A stretch of 18,638 bases of DNA from Caryophanales bacterium UBA1744 (GTDB lineage: Bacteria > Bacillota_I > Bacilli_A > RFN20 > CAG-826), in contig DCHU01000045.1 of NCBI GenBank assembly GCA_002314915.1, forward strand, positions 1 through 18,638, in the 5' to 3' direction. The notes under the pieces were generated by a model. The model saw only the letters and a list, made by a program, of their open reading frames with translations. It was not told the origin of the DNA and searched no databases. Shown here piece after piece: positions 8,500-16,500 of this stretch (positions are counted from its first letter, which is position 1; each line of letters opens with the position of its first letter). The position numbers and the translations under genes are program-made.

Positions 8500-10344
8500 T
8501 TAGAGCTTCTTTAAAAGTTTGTCAATCATGCGGATGGACTCTTCAAATGAATCCTCTCCATAGACCTTCTGAATTAGTTTTTTGAGTTCGATTAAGCCCT
8601 GTTTAACGAAATCTTCATATCTGCCCTGAAGTTTTGTTAATACCTTATGAGCTAACATGACGTCGAGGGCTTCCTTCTTTGTGCCACCACACGCTTGGAA
8701 GACTGGAACTAAAGTTTCAATTTGTCTCATGATACGGTTACCAAAGGTAAGGTCGAATGTGTCATAGATGTAGTTTGTGATCTTTGCAAAGTTCTCTTTG
8801 TCTTCGAATGTGAGTCTTAACGAATCATCTCCAAGAGCGTTGTCGTATAACTCTTGTAACTTAGCGTGTGATAAAGAAATCTTTTTGACTTCACCATTAA
8901 CATCAAACGGAATGTTTCTATCATCGAACGAGATAACAATTGCACGGTCATAGACTTTATCTGTGATTGTGAATGTTGAGTCATCCTTGTTTGCGGTTCC
9001 GATGAACCAAGTGTTCTCAGGAATCTCCAATACACCGTCTTCAAGATGATCTGGTGCATTGAAATCGTATGGAAGCTGCATAATCTTGAGTTTCCAATGA
9101 TCTTTTGGATATTCAAGAACAGATAAGAAATCAGCAAAGTAGTATTCAACACGTGAGATGTTGATCTCATCAAGAACCATAACGTTGATGTGATTCTTTT
9201 TATAAGAGGCCAAATAAAGTCTCTTAAGGAATTCTGTTTCATTATATGTGCGAGAGAAATCGTTGTAGTAACCAAGGATAGATGTCTTGTCTCTCCATGT
9301 CGCCTGAACCGCTTCAAAGAATGGGTCTTCCTGAATGAATTCCGAGAAGTAACGAGCGATAGATGATTTACCTGTACCTGATAAACCTTCGAGAATCAAT
9401 AAACGTGACGCTGCGAGACCGGCGATGAAAGTTCTGATAGTTCTTTCTGAGAAATACAATCCCTCTTGTTTTGCAAGATACGATCTAAACTGTGAACAAA
9501 GTTCTCTTAAGTCCACTGTATCTTCAAATGCTTCGATCTTGTCAATTGCAAATGCGTAGTCAATTGTACAAAGACCTGGGAAGATTCTTTCCTTATCTCT
9601 TAATGGCTGATCGTCAATCTGAGCAGACGTTTTGCATTGTTCTCCGCCGATTGTGCCGGACGATGTTCTTTTATTGGTTGGCTGCTCTTCGCCAAATGAA
9701 CCGGCAAGGTCTCCCTGGGCTTCCGCTTTTGCTCTTTCTTCTTCTTCTCTTTTTGCTTCTTCAATAGCTTCTTTGTCTGCTTCTTTGCCAAAGAAACGGA
9801 ATGGTTTATCAACGTTTTTGAAGTTAACGACAAGCGCAACAACAGCAAAGATGATTGAACCAATTGCTACAAATAGAATAGTCCCAATGAGAACGGTCTC
9901 GCCGAGGAATAAGAAGGAGTTTGCAACGTATTCTCCGGTAAAGATTATTTCTCCCGTTGATGGGTCTGCATAAAACTGGGAAGCCATTGAAATTGCCGCC
10001 CAAAGAATAAGACCTCCAAGCACGGTACCCAAATAAATGACAGTCCATTTTTTGGTCCATACTTTATTTTCATAGTACTTTGCCAATCTCATTTCAAAAA
10101 TAAAGGCGGCAGAGATTAAAAGGACATAAATCGCGAACACGGCGACCATTATCCAAGCTCCCACCGAACCATTAATTGGTGGAAATCCAAATGCAGCGCC
10201 CATGGCCTGCACTGGGTTATTGGCTTTAAAAACTGGGTTATTGTTATCTATGCAGCAAGCAGCGAACAATGCAAATAAAGCCCAAAAGAACACGATGCAA
10301 ATCGCAATGTAGTTCTTTCTTGTAAAGTGCGTTTTTCTTTTCAT
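8500..10344 (-). CDS. Membrane-anchored McrB-type AAA+ NTPase
   Basis: This 614-aa protein has two parts. The N-terminal ~175 residues contain four predicted membrane helices (about 11-30, 62-84, 100-118, 147-173). A charged Glu/Lys/Ala-rich linker (about 185-215) follows, then a cytoplasmic AAA+ domain of the McrB type: Walker A GLSGTGKSS (about 320-328), TWRDKTSILGYYN as in the McrB 'W-x-D-x-x-x-LLGY' segment, Walker B VMVLDEIN (about 388-395) and the McrB-family GTANKDDST (about 449-457). No N-terminal DNA-binding domain typical of restriction McrB is present; the membrane region replaces it. The start is ATG 10344, with AGGGAGA 6 nt upstream; the GTG at 10350 lies against the SD. It should work with the DUF2357 protein encoded 15 nt downstream. 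The substrate is unknown: a defence role or remodelling of the envelope/fibre machinery are both possible. Confidence 0.85.
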   Translation of the reverse strand: MKRKTHFTRKNYIAICIVFFWALFALFAACCIDNNNPVFKANNPVQAMGAAFGFPPINGSVGAWIMVAVFAIYVLLISAAFIFEMRLAKYYENKVWTKKWTVIYLGTVLGGLILWAAISMASQFYADPSTGEIIFTGEYVANSFLFLGETVLIGTILFVAIGSIIFAVVALVVNFKNVDKPFRFFGKEADKEAIEEAKREEEERAKAEAQGDLAGSFGEEQPTNKRTSSGTIGGEQCKTSAQIDDQPLRDKERIFPGLCTIDYAFAIDKIEAFEDTVDLRELCSQFRSYLAKQEGLYFSERTIRTFIAGLAASRLLILEGLSGTGKSSIARYFSEFIQEDPFFEAVQATWRDKTSILGYYNDFSRTYNETEFLKRLYLASYKKNHINVMVLDEINISRVEYYFADFLSVLEYPKDHWKLKIMQLPYDFNAPDHLEDGVLEIPENTWFIGTANKDDSTFTITDKVYDRAIVISFDDRNIPFDVNGEVKKISLSHAKLQELYDNALGDDSLRLTFEDKENFAKITNYIYDTFDLTFGNRIMRQIETLVPVFQACGGTKKEALDVMLAHKVLTKLQGRYEDFVKQGLIELKKLIQKVYGEDSFEESIRMIDKLLKKL

Positions 10345-10367
10345 AAACACTCTCCCTTAGTGAACCC

Positions 10368-11381
10368 TTATTTTTCAGGGTTTATAGTCTTTCGTTTTGT
10401 GGTAACGACACCGCCATCTTCAACAATAACTTCCATCTCACATTCCGAAATCGTCTCGCATTTGGAATCTGATTTTTCGATAAACTTTCCCGCTTCGAAC
10501 TTGTACTCGATGCCTTTGTAGATAAGAATCTCTTTATAACTTGAATTCAAGTCATCCGTACCCTCAGTTTTAAGGTCGTAATTTAGAAGTTCAATGAGCG
10601 TATTGGTTCTCTCGTTTGAAGCTTTGTCGTATTTGTTTTTGAAGTAGTCTTGCATGATGAGCGAATACAAGACAGCCACTACCGTTACCATTCCGGAGTT
10701 TGATTGTAAAAAAACTACAACAACTCCAACGGTCTTTATGCGAACCCCCGTGTAATACCCGATGATATCTTTATAAGATAAATACACGTCATATTGGCTT
10801 CCATTATCAGAGGTGTTATTTGAGTCTCCTCGGGTGATGAAATATCTATCACCAAACACTTCTTCGACTGAAATCACCCTGTGAATAATTGTCGTCCCTT
10901 TGGAATTAAGAAACGCAACAACATCGTATTGTTTAACATCAAATTGGGATTCATATTTTCTTATTTGCACAACATCGTATGTGTTGAACTGATTGTCTAA
11001 GTTGTTTTCGACAAGGTATGAGTTTGCTTCGTTCTTTTGCGACATGGAACCAGAAGCGACAACAATCATCGTTTCATCGCCAATTGGAATGTAGTTTTTT
11101 GTAACGCGGCTGTAAATTCCAATGCCAATTCCAAAAGCAAGAACGCCAAGAACGCAGTACTCAACGACTTTTAGAACTATTGAAAGGGTTCTCTTTGTTT
11201 TTTTCTTTTTTTGTCTTTCCTCGTATATAGCCTGATCAATCAAATCGATATCCATTTTGCCTTCCTTAATTTGTAATATTTGAGAAAGGTAATAATGTCT
11301 GAATAGGACAGTAAAAACTGCGCAAAACGATACAAGCGCCACCACTGTAACTACCAAAGAAATGATTTCTATCTTAGACAT
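10368..11381 (-). CDS. sipW: SipW-like (ER-type) signal peptidase I
   Basis: A 337-aa membrane protease of the S26B/ER type. The catalytic serine is in VVASGSM (Ser112), the histidine that replaces the bacterial lysine is in TTIIHRVI (His167), and the Asp residues are in RGDSNNTSDN (Asp186, Asp192). Membrane segments: an extra N-terminal one (about 5-27), the usual one before the catalytic domain (about 70-90) and one or two after it (about 215-242). A ~95-residue polar C-terminal region follows, so the protein is much longer than B. subtilis SipW (~190 aa). SipW cleaves the special signal peptides of TasA-type fibre proteins, and four genes just upstream encode proteins with that signal class, so they are its likely substrates. 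The SD is poor (GGTG about 14 nt upstream), suggesting low expression relative to the substrates. The gene symbol indicates family similarity, not proven orthology. Confidence 0.9.
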   Translation of the reverse strand: MSKIEIISLVVTVVALVSFCAVFTVLFRHYYLSQILQIKEGKMDIDLIDQAIYEERQKKKKTKRTLSIVLKVVEYCVLGVLAFGIGIGIYSRVTKNYIPIGDETMIVVASGSMSQKNEANSYLVENNLDNQFNTYDVVQIRKYESQFDVKQYDVVAFLNSKGTTIIHRVISVEEVFGDRYFITRGDSNNTSDNGSQYDVYLSYKDIIGYYTGVRIKTVGVVVVFLQSNSGMVTVVAVLYSLIMQDYFKNKYDKASNERTNTLIELLNYDLKTEGTDDLNSSYKEILIYKGIEYKFEAGKFIEKSDSKCETISECEMEVIVEDGGVVTTKRKTINPEK

Positions 11382-11403
11382 AATGATGTTTTTTCACCAG
11401 AAG

Positions 11404-11430
11404 AGGGAGCCCATAAAAATGGGCATCCCT
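11404..11430 (-). other. Strong hairpin without U-run between fibre gene and signal peptidase gene
   Basis: In the 66-nt gap, - strand RNA folds into a stem of AGGGA + GCCCAU (one bulged U) around a UUUU loop paired with AUGGGC + UCCCU. It is followed by CUUCUGG rather than a U-run, so it does not look like an intrinsic terminator. A likely role is protecting the 3' end of the upstream fibre mRNA, or partial attenuation or processing, giving less signal peptidase than substrate. Confidence 0.7.
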
Positions 11431-11447
11431 GAAGAGGTAAAAGATGA

Positions 11448-12101
11448 TTAGCTTAACGAAGCTGTTAATGTGACCTTTAAGGTTAGGTTTGTTGCTGCCT
11501 TCATCTCGGCAAGAGCTGTTTTTGCAGCAGCGACCTTTTCTGCGGTGGAATCATAACGGGAAGGATTTGATCCATCGAATGCGGAGCCCCAGGCGAGGGT
11601 TACCGATGTTTCATATGTGTATGTTGTGCTGGCAACCAATGTTGTACCGGTCTGAACTGCACCAGACGAAACCATTGTGGTAGATGCATTATTTGCAACT
11701 GGAAGAACAATGTAGTTCTTGCTGGCAAGTGTTTGCATTCCTGATCCCCACTCATATTTTCCGGTGATGTTTAAGGAAGAGAGTTCTGCGGAAGTCAAAG
11801 CAACTGTGTACTGGAATTTTACAGTTAATAGTTCGCCGGTGTCTCCACCTGCGTTGGAGAACCTGATTGCCCCTTCGTTATCTGTTGGGTCTGCATCAAG
11901 TCTGAAACCTGTAGCAGGCGTAACCGCTCCGACAGTCATTTCGACGCCTTTTGCATTATTGTCTGCAACAACAACGCTGATGTTTTCTGTGCCAGTAGCA
12001 TCTCCACTGTAAATTAACCAAGATGAGAAGCCGACTGTAGCAACGGAAACCAACGCTAATGCAGAGAGTCCAAATGTTAAGATTTTTGTTTTCTTGTTCA
12101 T
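11448..12101 (-). CDS. TasA/CalY-like secreted fibre protein, SipW-dependent (217 aa)
   Basis: The N-terminus has a short basic stretch (MNKKTK), a hydrophobic core and then VGFSSWLIYSGD, matching the SipW-cognate signal peptide pattern (G-aromatic-small-small-W). The mature part is Thr/Ala/Ser-rich, predicted mostly beta, and begins with a strand (ENISVVVAD) in the position of the first strand of TasA/camelysin proteins. The C-terminal ~60 residues (VTLAWGSAF-G-NPSRY ... AAAKTALAEMKAATNLTLKVTL) closely parallel those of the neighbouring 243-aa protein, so the two are paralogues. It starts 9 nt after that gene with a strong AGGAG SD 5 nt from ATG and lies directly before the signal peptidase gene, as TasA lies beside SipW in Bacillus. 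A major or minor subunit of a surface fibre is the best inference; overall identity to TasA is low by eye. Confidence 0.8.
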   Translation of the reverse strand: MNKKTKILTFGLSALALVSVATVGFSSWLIYSGDATGTENISVVVADNNAKGVEMTVGAVTPATGFRLDADPTDNEGAIRFSNAGGDTGELLTVKFQYTVALTSAELSSLNITGKYEWGSGMQTLASKNYIVLPVANNASTTMVSSGAVQTGTTLVASTTYTYETSVTLAWGSAFDGSNPSRYDSTAEKVAAAKTALAEMKAATNLTLKVTLTASLS

Positions 12102-12110
12102 AAGTACTCC

Positions 12111-12842
12111 TTAGGCAAGTGTTGCCTTAAGTAAAAGGTTCCCTGTCATGACATTCTTCATTGCATTGAGCTCTTTCTCTGCCTGACCTGCAAGAACCGT
12201 CTTTTCTTGAGTTGTCATAGTTGATGCCAAGCCGTTGTAATAAGACAAAGGTGATGCGCCGCCAAAGAATTCTCCCCAGGAAATAGTTAAAGTGAAGTCT
12301 TTTGTGGCTGTTTTTGTGCCGTTTAATTCTGTAGCCGCTTCAATCTCGGCTGTTAAATCAATCTCTGTTGGTAATGAAATATACGCCTTACCGGTTCTGG
12401 TCTCTGCATCGTAGAATGTGTTTTCTGCCGTTGCTGCAACAGCTCCGTTTATATATTCCACCCCTGCATCTGTTGGGAATGAGAGAGCAAGTTTTGAATA
12501 ACTTGAAATCTCGAAATCCTTTCCATATGAGAGAGTGATTGTGCCTGAGATTTCTAGATCACCATCAACATCTGCTGATGTAGAAATGATTTCTCCGGCC
12601 GAAGCTGTATGAGCTTCTGTTTCAGCTAACTTTATTGCCGAGTCTGTCAATGTGACCGCAAGGTTAACCGATTTGTTTGTTGCGGTGTCGACTGCAACAG
12701 AAATAGTCCCGTCTACTTCTGTGTTAGAAACACCTACAATCCAGGTTGCGAAACCTGTTGTTAGAAGAGCTGCTGCACCGAAGAATGCTGCTCCCCCAAC
12801 GATCCATTTTCTTTTGCTTTTGGATCTGAGTTCTTTTTTCAT
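12111..12842 (-). CDS. TasA/CalY-like secreted fibre protein, SipW-dependent (243 aa)
   Basis: A basic N-terminus (MKKELRSKSKRK), a hydrophobic core and TTGFATWIVGVSN give a SipW-class signal peptide. The mature region starts with a beta-strand (GTISVAVDT) and is Thr/Ala-rich with no Cys. Its C-terminal part (LTISWGEFFGGASPLSYYNG ... AEKELNAMKNVMTGNLLLKATL) aligns by eye with that of the 217-aa protein downstream: a W-G-x-x-F-x-G-x-x-P-x-x-Y motif followed by a short helix and a final strand. The gene is led by AGAGGT 9 nt before ATG. The 63-nt gap upstream separates it from the giant surface protein and contains no clear promoter. Probable fibre or matrix subunit, exported by Sec and processed by the signal peptidase encoded two genes downstream. 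Confidence 0.8.
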   Translation of the reverse strand: MKKELRSKSKRKWIVGGAAFFGAAALLTTGFATWIVGVSNTEVDGTISVAVDTATNKSVNLAVTLTDSAIKLAETEAHTASAGEIISTSADVDGDLEISGTITLSYGKDFEISSYSKLALSFPTDAGVEYINGAVAATAENTFYDAETRTGKAYISLPTEIDLTAEIEAATELNGTKTATKDFTLTISWGEFFGGASPLSYYNGLASTMTTQEKTVLAGQAEKELNAMKNVMTGNLLLKATLA

Positions 12843-12905
12843 AAGTTTTACCTCTTTCTATATAAATATCTATTAAAGATACAAATATCATTTTTTGTTG
12901 CCTGT

Positions 12906-15722
12906 TTAGGCGTTTGTAAATTTGGAATATCTCCAAACATTGTTTGAGAATACGGCTGTAATGTCGTCATATTTCGAAGCGTTTGTGTCATACACCGATG
13001 AGCTATTGTTCGACATAAATTTCCTTCCGTTGATTCTCAATGTCGTGTAGGTCGTTCCATCAGTCACTGTATCTAAGACTGGAACGAACAATCCGCAGTA
13101 ATACAAGTATGTATTACCATCTTCTGAACGGATGATTTTGTTCGATAGTTCTTCATTGACCCTCTTGATAGTAATGTTCCTGTCAATCTTGGACCCTTGA
13201 TTGTTAGATGAAGATCCTTCTTCATACATATCGTTATCCATCCAAAGATGATATTTAAATAAATCTGAATCTGATGTAAACACACCGGTCGTTGTACTGT
13301 ATGTTCCGGTCAAACAACGATTACTATCAATAATAAAGGCCTTTGATCCGGATATTAACGGGTTGACATTGTATGATGTGGCTTTCTCGTACTGGGTGGT
13401 TAAATCATGATAATCTGCGTTATATAAAAAACCGCCACTTAACTCCGATTTAGCGTCATAAGTTTTTAGAAGTGACGCGTTGTTCTTTATGCTCGCAAGT
13501 GCGTTGCTTGACACGTTTATCGGTCCGGATAATAGGTAGTAACCATCGTTTGTGGAGATACTGGTATTAATAGAGGAATCGAAACTAACACTACCCTCAA
13601 TTCTGATATTTGATGGCTTAACATAATTCCAGTACGTGCTCTGTCCAAAAACGCCCAAAGTGAATTTTGTAGAAGAATTTGCGGCAAAATCGCTGATTCT
13701 ATTTGAATAAGCCATCATTCCTCCACAGATATATCTTGTCTCGCCCTTAATCGTCAATGAAACCGTCAAAACGGATTTACTAATATCAGAATAGGTCTTG
13801 CTTCCAAGTGGTTTGAAGTTAACGTTTGATCCTTGTTTTGCGATGAAGCTTGAGCCTGGATAAAAAGTCATTTTTGTATAAACATCAAGATTAAAACCAG
13901 ATTCAATGACAATATCCCAAAAAGGAGGTATTGGTGTATCAACTCTTGCGAGGTCAAACGTTCCAGAGACGCTCTGAGTGCTTACAGTTAAAGTAACGGG
14001 CAATTCTAACGAACCATTTACTATAATGTTGTCTTTCATCACAAACTGTGTTCTCCAGTTATACATATTCTTGTAGATAGTAGAATTCGCAGGCGAAGAT
14101 AAGGCATCCACCTGATACGGGTGATAGAAAATCGTTCCTTCAGCGTTGGAAGAATTCCACTTAAACAGAGAGGTATTTGAAGTTGTTCCAATCACATTGA
14201 AGTAGACATTATTAGTCCCCAATTCATTCAAATACAATTTGCAGTAAGCTTCTAACGTTGTTCCGTTGTAGAAAACAACATCGGATTGAATATACGGCAG
14301 TCGATACTCTACAAAAGGGCTCTGCCTTTTAGAATAACCCATGGCGATTTGATCACGCCCTCTTCCGTCAGAAATCGATAAGGTTGCCGTTATTTTTCCG
14401 GAATTTTTAACAATGACTCTACCGGTACCTACTGAATCTTTAATCATTCCCAGTGAAAAAAGCTTTCCACCATCAATAATCAAATCATGGCCATTTAAAT
14501 CAATTTGTGCGTAATATCCGATAATATAGCTATAATAGCTACTTGCATTATATCCACCTACTTTAGCTCCAACATTCAAAGTGCCTTTAACTGTCATGTC
14601 GCCAATTAGCTTAACATTCAAGGAACAATAAGAATCAGGTTCATATGTTGAGCCGTAATAATCTGGGGCAATTGCTGTGTCTACAGTAGTAACGTGTTCT
14701 GAACCACTAACGGATCCAGTGGTAATCGGGGAAACGTAGAGCTGTTCAGCCCCGTAAGTCAAATCCAAAGTAGAACCTGACTTAAGTGTGCACGAGTCTA
14801 TAAAAATCGTCTTAGTTTTTTCGTCATAAGCAGGATCTTTTGAAACATCATATCCGGAACCACTGCCACCTCTGAATGTATCGTGTAACTTGTATTCTGT
14901 CGTATTTAAATTCGAAATGGTGTTTGAGATGTCCGTATCAGTTTCAATGAATCTGGCATACAAATCGCAATCTTGAGTAATCGGCTTCGTGAAATCAAAT
15001 GGTTGCGTATAATTCTCGTCTGCATAGAATCCGTAATTCTTATATCCCGCCAACGAACTGTTGGATGACAAATCGGGCTCCCTAATTGTTCCGCCGGTCT
15101 TGACTGAAATGGTTGCAAAATTGGCTATATCGGAAGGAGCTTCTCTCTCAACCGTCTTTATTTCTTTTCTCAATTCAGTTTGGACGAGATACCACCATGT
15201 ATAATATTTAATAACGGCATACTTGGTGTACAAATACGTCTCTCCTATCTGATAAACGGTTTTTCTTTTATAAGTTGTCTCTGTAATAACCGCACCAGTA
15301 TCAGAAGTTGTTGTCGTCTCGGACACAACAGACGGCTCTTCGACGATTTGACCAACAGAATGTTTTTGACCATGAGTAGCGGAGTTTCCTGAATCCGATG
15401 TATTTTGGGTAGTATCTTTGTAGACGGCCGCCCATTTATCTGACCCGGTCGCTTCAGACCATCCAGTAATATTTGCAGAGTACGAGGCGCTATCGGTAGC
15501 GCTCATGGTCGGCGTATAATACTTTGTTGTTGTAATCATGGTCGCAGACTGTTTTCTGACGTTGATGGTCACGGTCGATCTATTGTCATTTGAAGCCGTC
15601 AATGATATTCCTGTATTCAAGTTGGAATATGTCATAAAAGACCAGGCTGAAACAGCGGAAGCGAATGAGGCGAATAAACAAACAGCCGCAATCAATGTTT
15701 TTCTAAAATTCCACTTCAACAT
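12906..15722 (-). CDS. Giant SipW-class secreted surface protein with InlB-like repeat (938 aa)
   Basis: The signal peptide (MLKWNFRK, hydrophobic core, ASAVSAWSFMTYS) fits the same SipW-class pattern as the small neighbours, followed by a similar first strand (TGISLTASN). The rest is a 900-residue, Ser/Thr/Tyr/Asn-rich extracellular protein. Residues about 205-260 form an InlB-type repeat (VKTGGTIREP ... GYKNYGFYADENYT ... LYARF). From about 290 on, alternating hydrophobic strands with Asn/Gly turns suggest an extended beta-solenoid or beta-helix. There is no LPXTG motif, C-terminal anchor or recognised enzymatic motif. It begins 2 nt after the preceding fibre gene stop, consistent with coupling. 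Such length is unusual for a SipW-processed protein; a fibre tip, adhesin or matrix scaffold are possible roles. The function is unproven. Confidence 0.78.
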   Translation of the reverse strand: MLKWNFRKTLIAAVCLFASFASAVSAWSFMTYSNLNTGISLTASNDNRSTVTINVRKQSATMITTTKYYTPTMSATDSASYSANITGWSEATGSDKWAAVYKDTTQNTSDSGNSATHGQKHSVGQIVEEPSVVSETTTTSDTGAVITETTYKRKTVYQIGETYLYTKYAVIKYYTWWYLVQTELRKEIKTVEREAPSDIANFATISVKTGGTIREPDLSSNSSLAGYKNYGFYADENYTQPFDFTKPITQDCDLYARFIETDTDISNTISNLNTTEYKLHDTFRGGSGSGYDVSKDPAYDEKTKTIFIDSCTLKSGSTLDLTYGAEQLYVSPITTGSVSGSEHVTTVDTAIAPDYYGSTYEPDSYCSLNVKLIGDMTVKGTLNVGAKVGGYNASSYYSYIIGYYAQIDLNGHDLIIDGGKLFSLGMIKDSVGTGRVIVKNSGKITATLSISDGRGRDQIAMGYSKRQSPFVEYRLPYIQSDVVFYNGTTLEAYCKLYLNELGTNNVYFNVIGTTSNTSLFKWNSSNAEGTIFYHPYQVDALSSPANSTIYKNMYNWRTQFVMKDNIIVNGSLELPVTLTVSTQSVSGTFDLARVDTPIPPFWDIVIESGFNLDVYTKMTFYPGSSFIAKQGSNVNFKPLGSKTYSDISKSVLTVSLTIKGETRYICGGMMAYSNRISDFAANSSTKFTLGVFGQSTYWNYVKPSNIRIEGSVSFDSSINTSISTNDGYYLLSGPINVSSNALASIKNNASLLKTYDAKSELSGGFLYNADYHDLTTQYEKATSYNVNPLISGSKAFIIDSNRCLTGTYSTTTGVFTSDSDLFKYHLWMDNDMYEEGSSSNNQGSKIDRNITIKRVNEELSNKIIRSEDGNTYLYYCGLFVPVLDTVTDGTTYTTLRINGRKFMSNNSSSVYDTNASKYDDITAVFSNNVWRYSKFTNA

Positions 15723-15724
15723 AA

Positions 15725-16411
15725 CTAACTAGCCGCTCCATTAACGGAAGTAGACATCCTCATAGCAATAGACTCATACGCTGAAGCGGAAAAGGTGTCT
15801 TTAATATCAAAATCGAAAGAAGCCCAAAGATAGACATATGTCGTTGAAGAAGCGGAATAATCTTTGGTCATTGAATAAAGTGATGGCATCGTATCACTAT
15901 ATAAATAAATCGAACTTGAAATGGTATGCAACGAACCTTCCGTCTTCACTTCGACAGACATGGAGGTCATTTGATTAGATTTTTGTGTATCAAGGTAGTA
16001 TCTAGCAAACGATGGGGCATCAGCATTTGTATTGCCAGCAGAAAACATATCAAATGAGTCGGATTCGTAGGATAAGGAGAAGTTCAACAAAACCTCTCCA
16101 CTATTTTGAAATGATGAAAGCAAAAGAACGGGGCTGACCTTAAACTTAAGAGAATATGAAGTCTTCGTAAAATAGTATTGACCATCAAAAATGTAATAAT
16201 CAAAACCACTCTCAGAACCATTAATATAATAGGCAGTTTTTCCATATGAGAATGAAGAGTTCGTTGCAACGACAACCGGAACATTTACCTGCGTGCTACC
16301 ACCAGAGAATGACCATACAGAATAACCTACAGCGCAAACAGACAAAAAAGAAACGCAAGAAAGCGAGGTTATTAAAAGATTAAATTTTCGATTACCGTTT
16401 GCGATGCTCAT
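15725..16411 (-). CDS. TasA/CalY-like secreted protein, SipW-class signal, first gene of operon (228 aa)
   Basis: MSIANGNRKF, a hydrophobic core and CAVGYSVWSFSGG give a SipW-class signal peptide. The mature part begins with a strand (VNVPVVVAT), is rich in Ser/Tyr/Phe and predicted mostly beta (repeated Y-S-L-K-F-K and L-N-F-S-L-S-Y type strands), and resembles camelysin/TasA-type proteins in size and layout. It lacks the W-G-F-G-P-Y C-terminal motif shared by the two other small fibre proteins, so it is a separate branch. The ATG (16411) lies only about 9 nt after the 3' end of a c-di-GMP riboswitch aptamer and has no good SD outside the aptamer (only AGAG), so translation is probably under direct riboswitch control. 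It may be a fibre nucleator or minor subunit, as TapA is to TasA; that is inference. Confidence 0.75.
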   Translation of the reverse strand: MSIANGNRKFNLLITSLSCVSFLSVCAVGYSVWSFSGGSTQVNVPVVVATNSSFSYGKTAYYINGSESGFDYYIFDGQYYFTKTSYSLKFKVSPVLLLSSFQNSGEVLLNFSLSYESDSFDMFSAGNTNADAPSFARYYLDTQKSNQMTSMSVEVKTEGSLHTISSSIYLYSDTMPSLYSMTKDYSASSTTYVYLWASFDFDIKDTFSASAYESIAMRMSTSVNGAAS

Positions 16412-16419
16412 AAAACGCT

Positions 16420-16494
16420 CTACGGTAGCTGGCTGCCCTTTGCAGGGTCCTCTAGTTTTGCGTCCTTGAATTACTCCAAGTTTGCCTTTTTCGT
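16420..16494 (-). promoter_or_regulatory. Class I cyclic-di-GMP riboswitch (GEMM-I)
   Basis: The - strand carries the conserved GEMM-I blocks in the right order and spacing: AGGCAAAC (16487-16480); stem CUUGGA/UUCAAG closed by a GUAA (GNRA) tetraloop; GGACGCAAA (about 16466-16458); a second arm with CCCU/AGGG and a GCAA loop; GGCAGCCAG (about 16438-16430); and CUACCG (about 16429-16424). The guanines of AGGC are retained, which favours c-di-GMP over the cGAMP-sensing variant. The aptamer ends about 9 nt before the first ATG, with no terminator between, so control of translation initiation is the likely mode. Whether it switches on or off cannot be read from the sequence. Confidence 0.92.
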
Positions 16495-16500
16495 ACGCCT

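Noticed and set aside
9632..9973. + strand 113-aa open frame opposite the AAA+ gene, and similar opposite-strand frames such as 1744-2010
   Set aside because: They mirror the codon pattern of the - strand genes, have no SD, and show no domain-like features.
10345..10350. GTG at 10350 as start of the AAA+ protein
   Set aside because: It abuts the SD AGGGAGA itself; ATG 10344 has the correct 6-nt spacing.
10363..10382. 6-bp hairpin (AACCCU/AGGGUU) at the end of the signal peptidase gene
   Set aside because: Short, AT-flanked, no U-run on the - strand; too weak to call a terminator or regulator.
12843..12905. Internal promoter before the 243-aa fibre gene (TTGTAT, 16 nt, TATAGA)
   Set aside because: The -35 match is poor and the start site would fall in the Shine-Dalgarno sequence.
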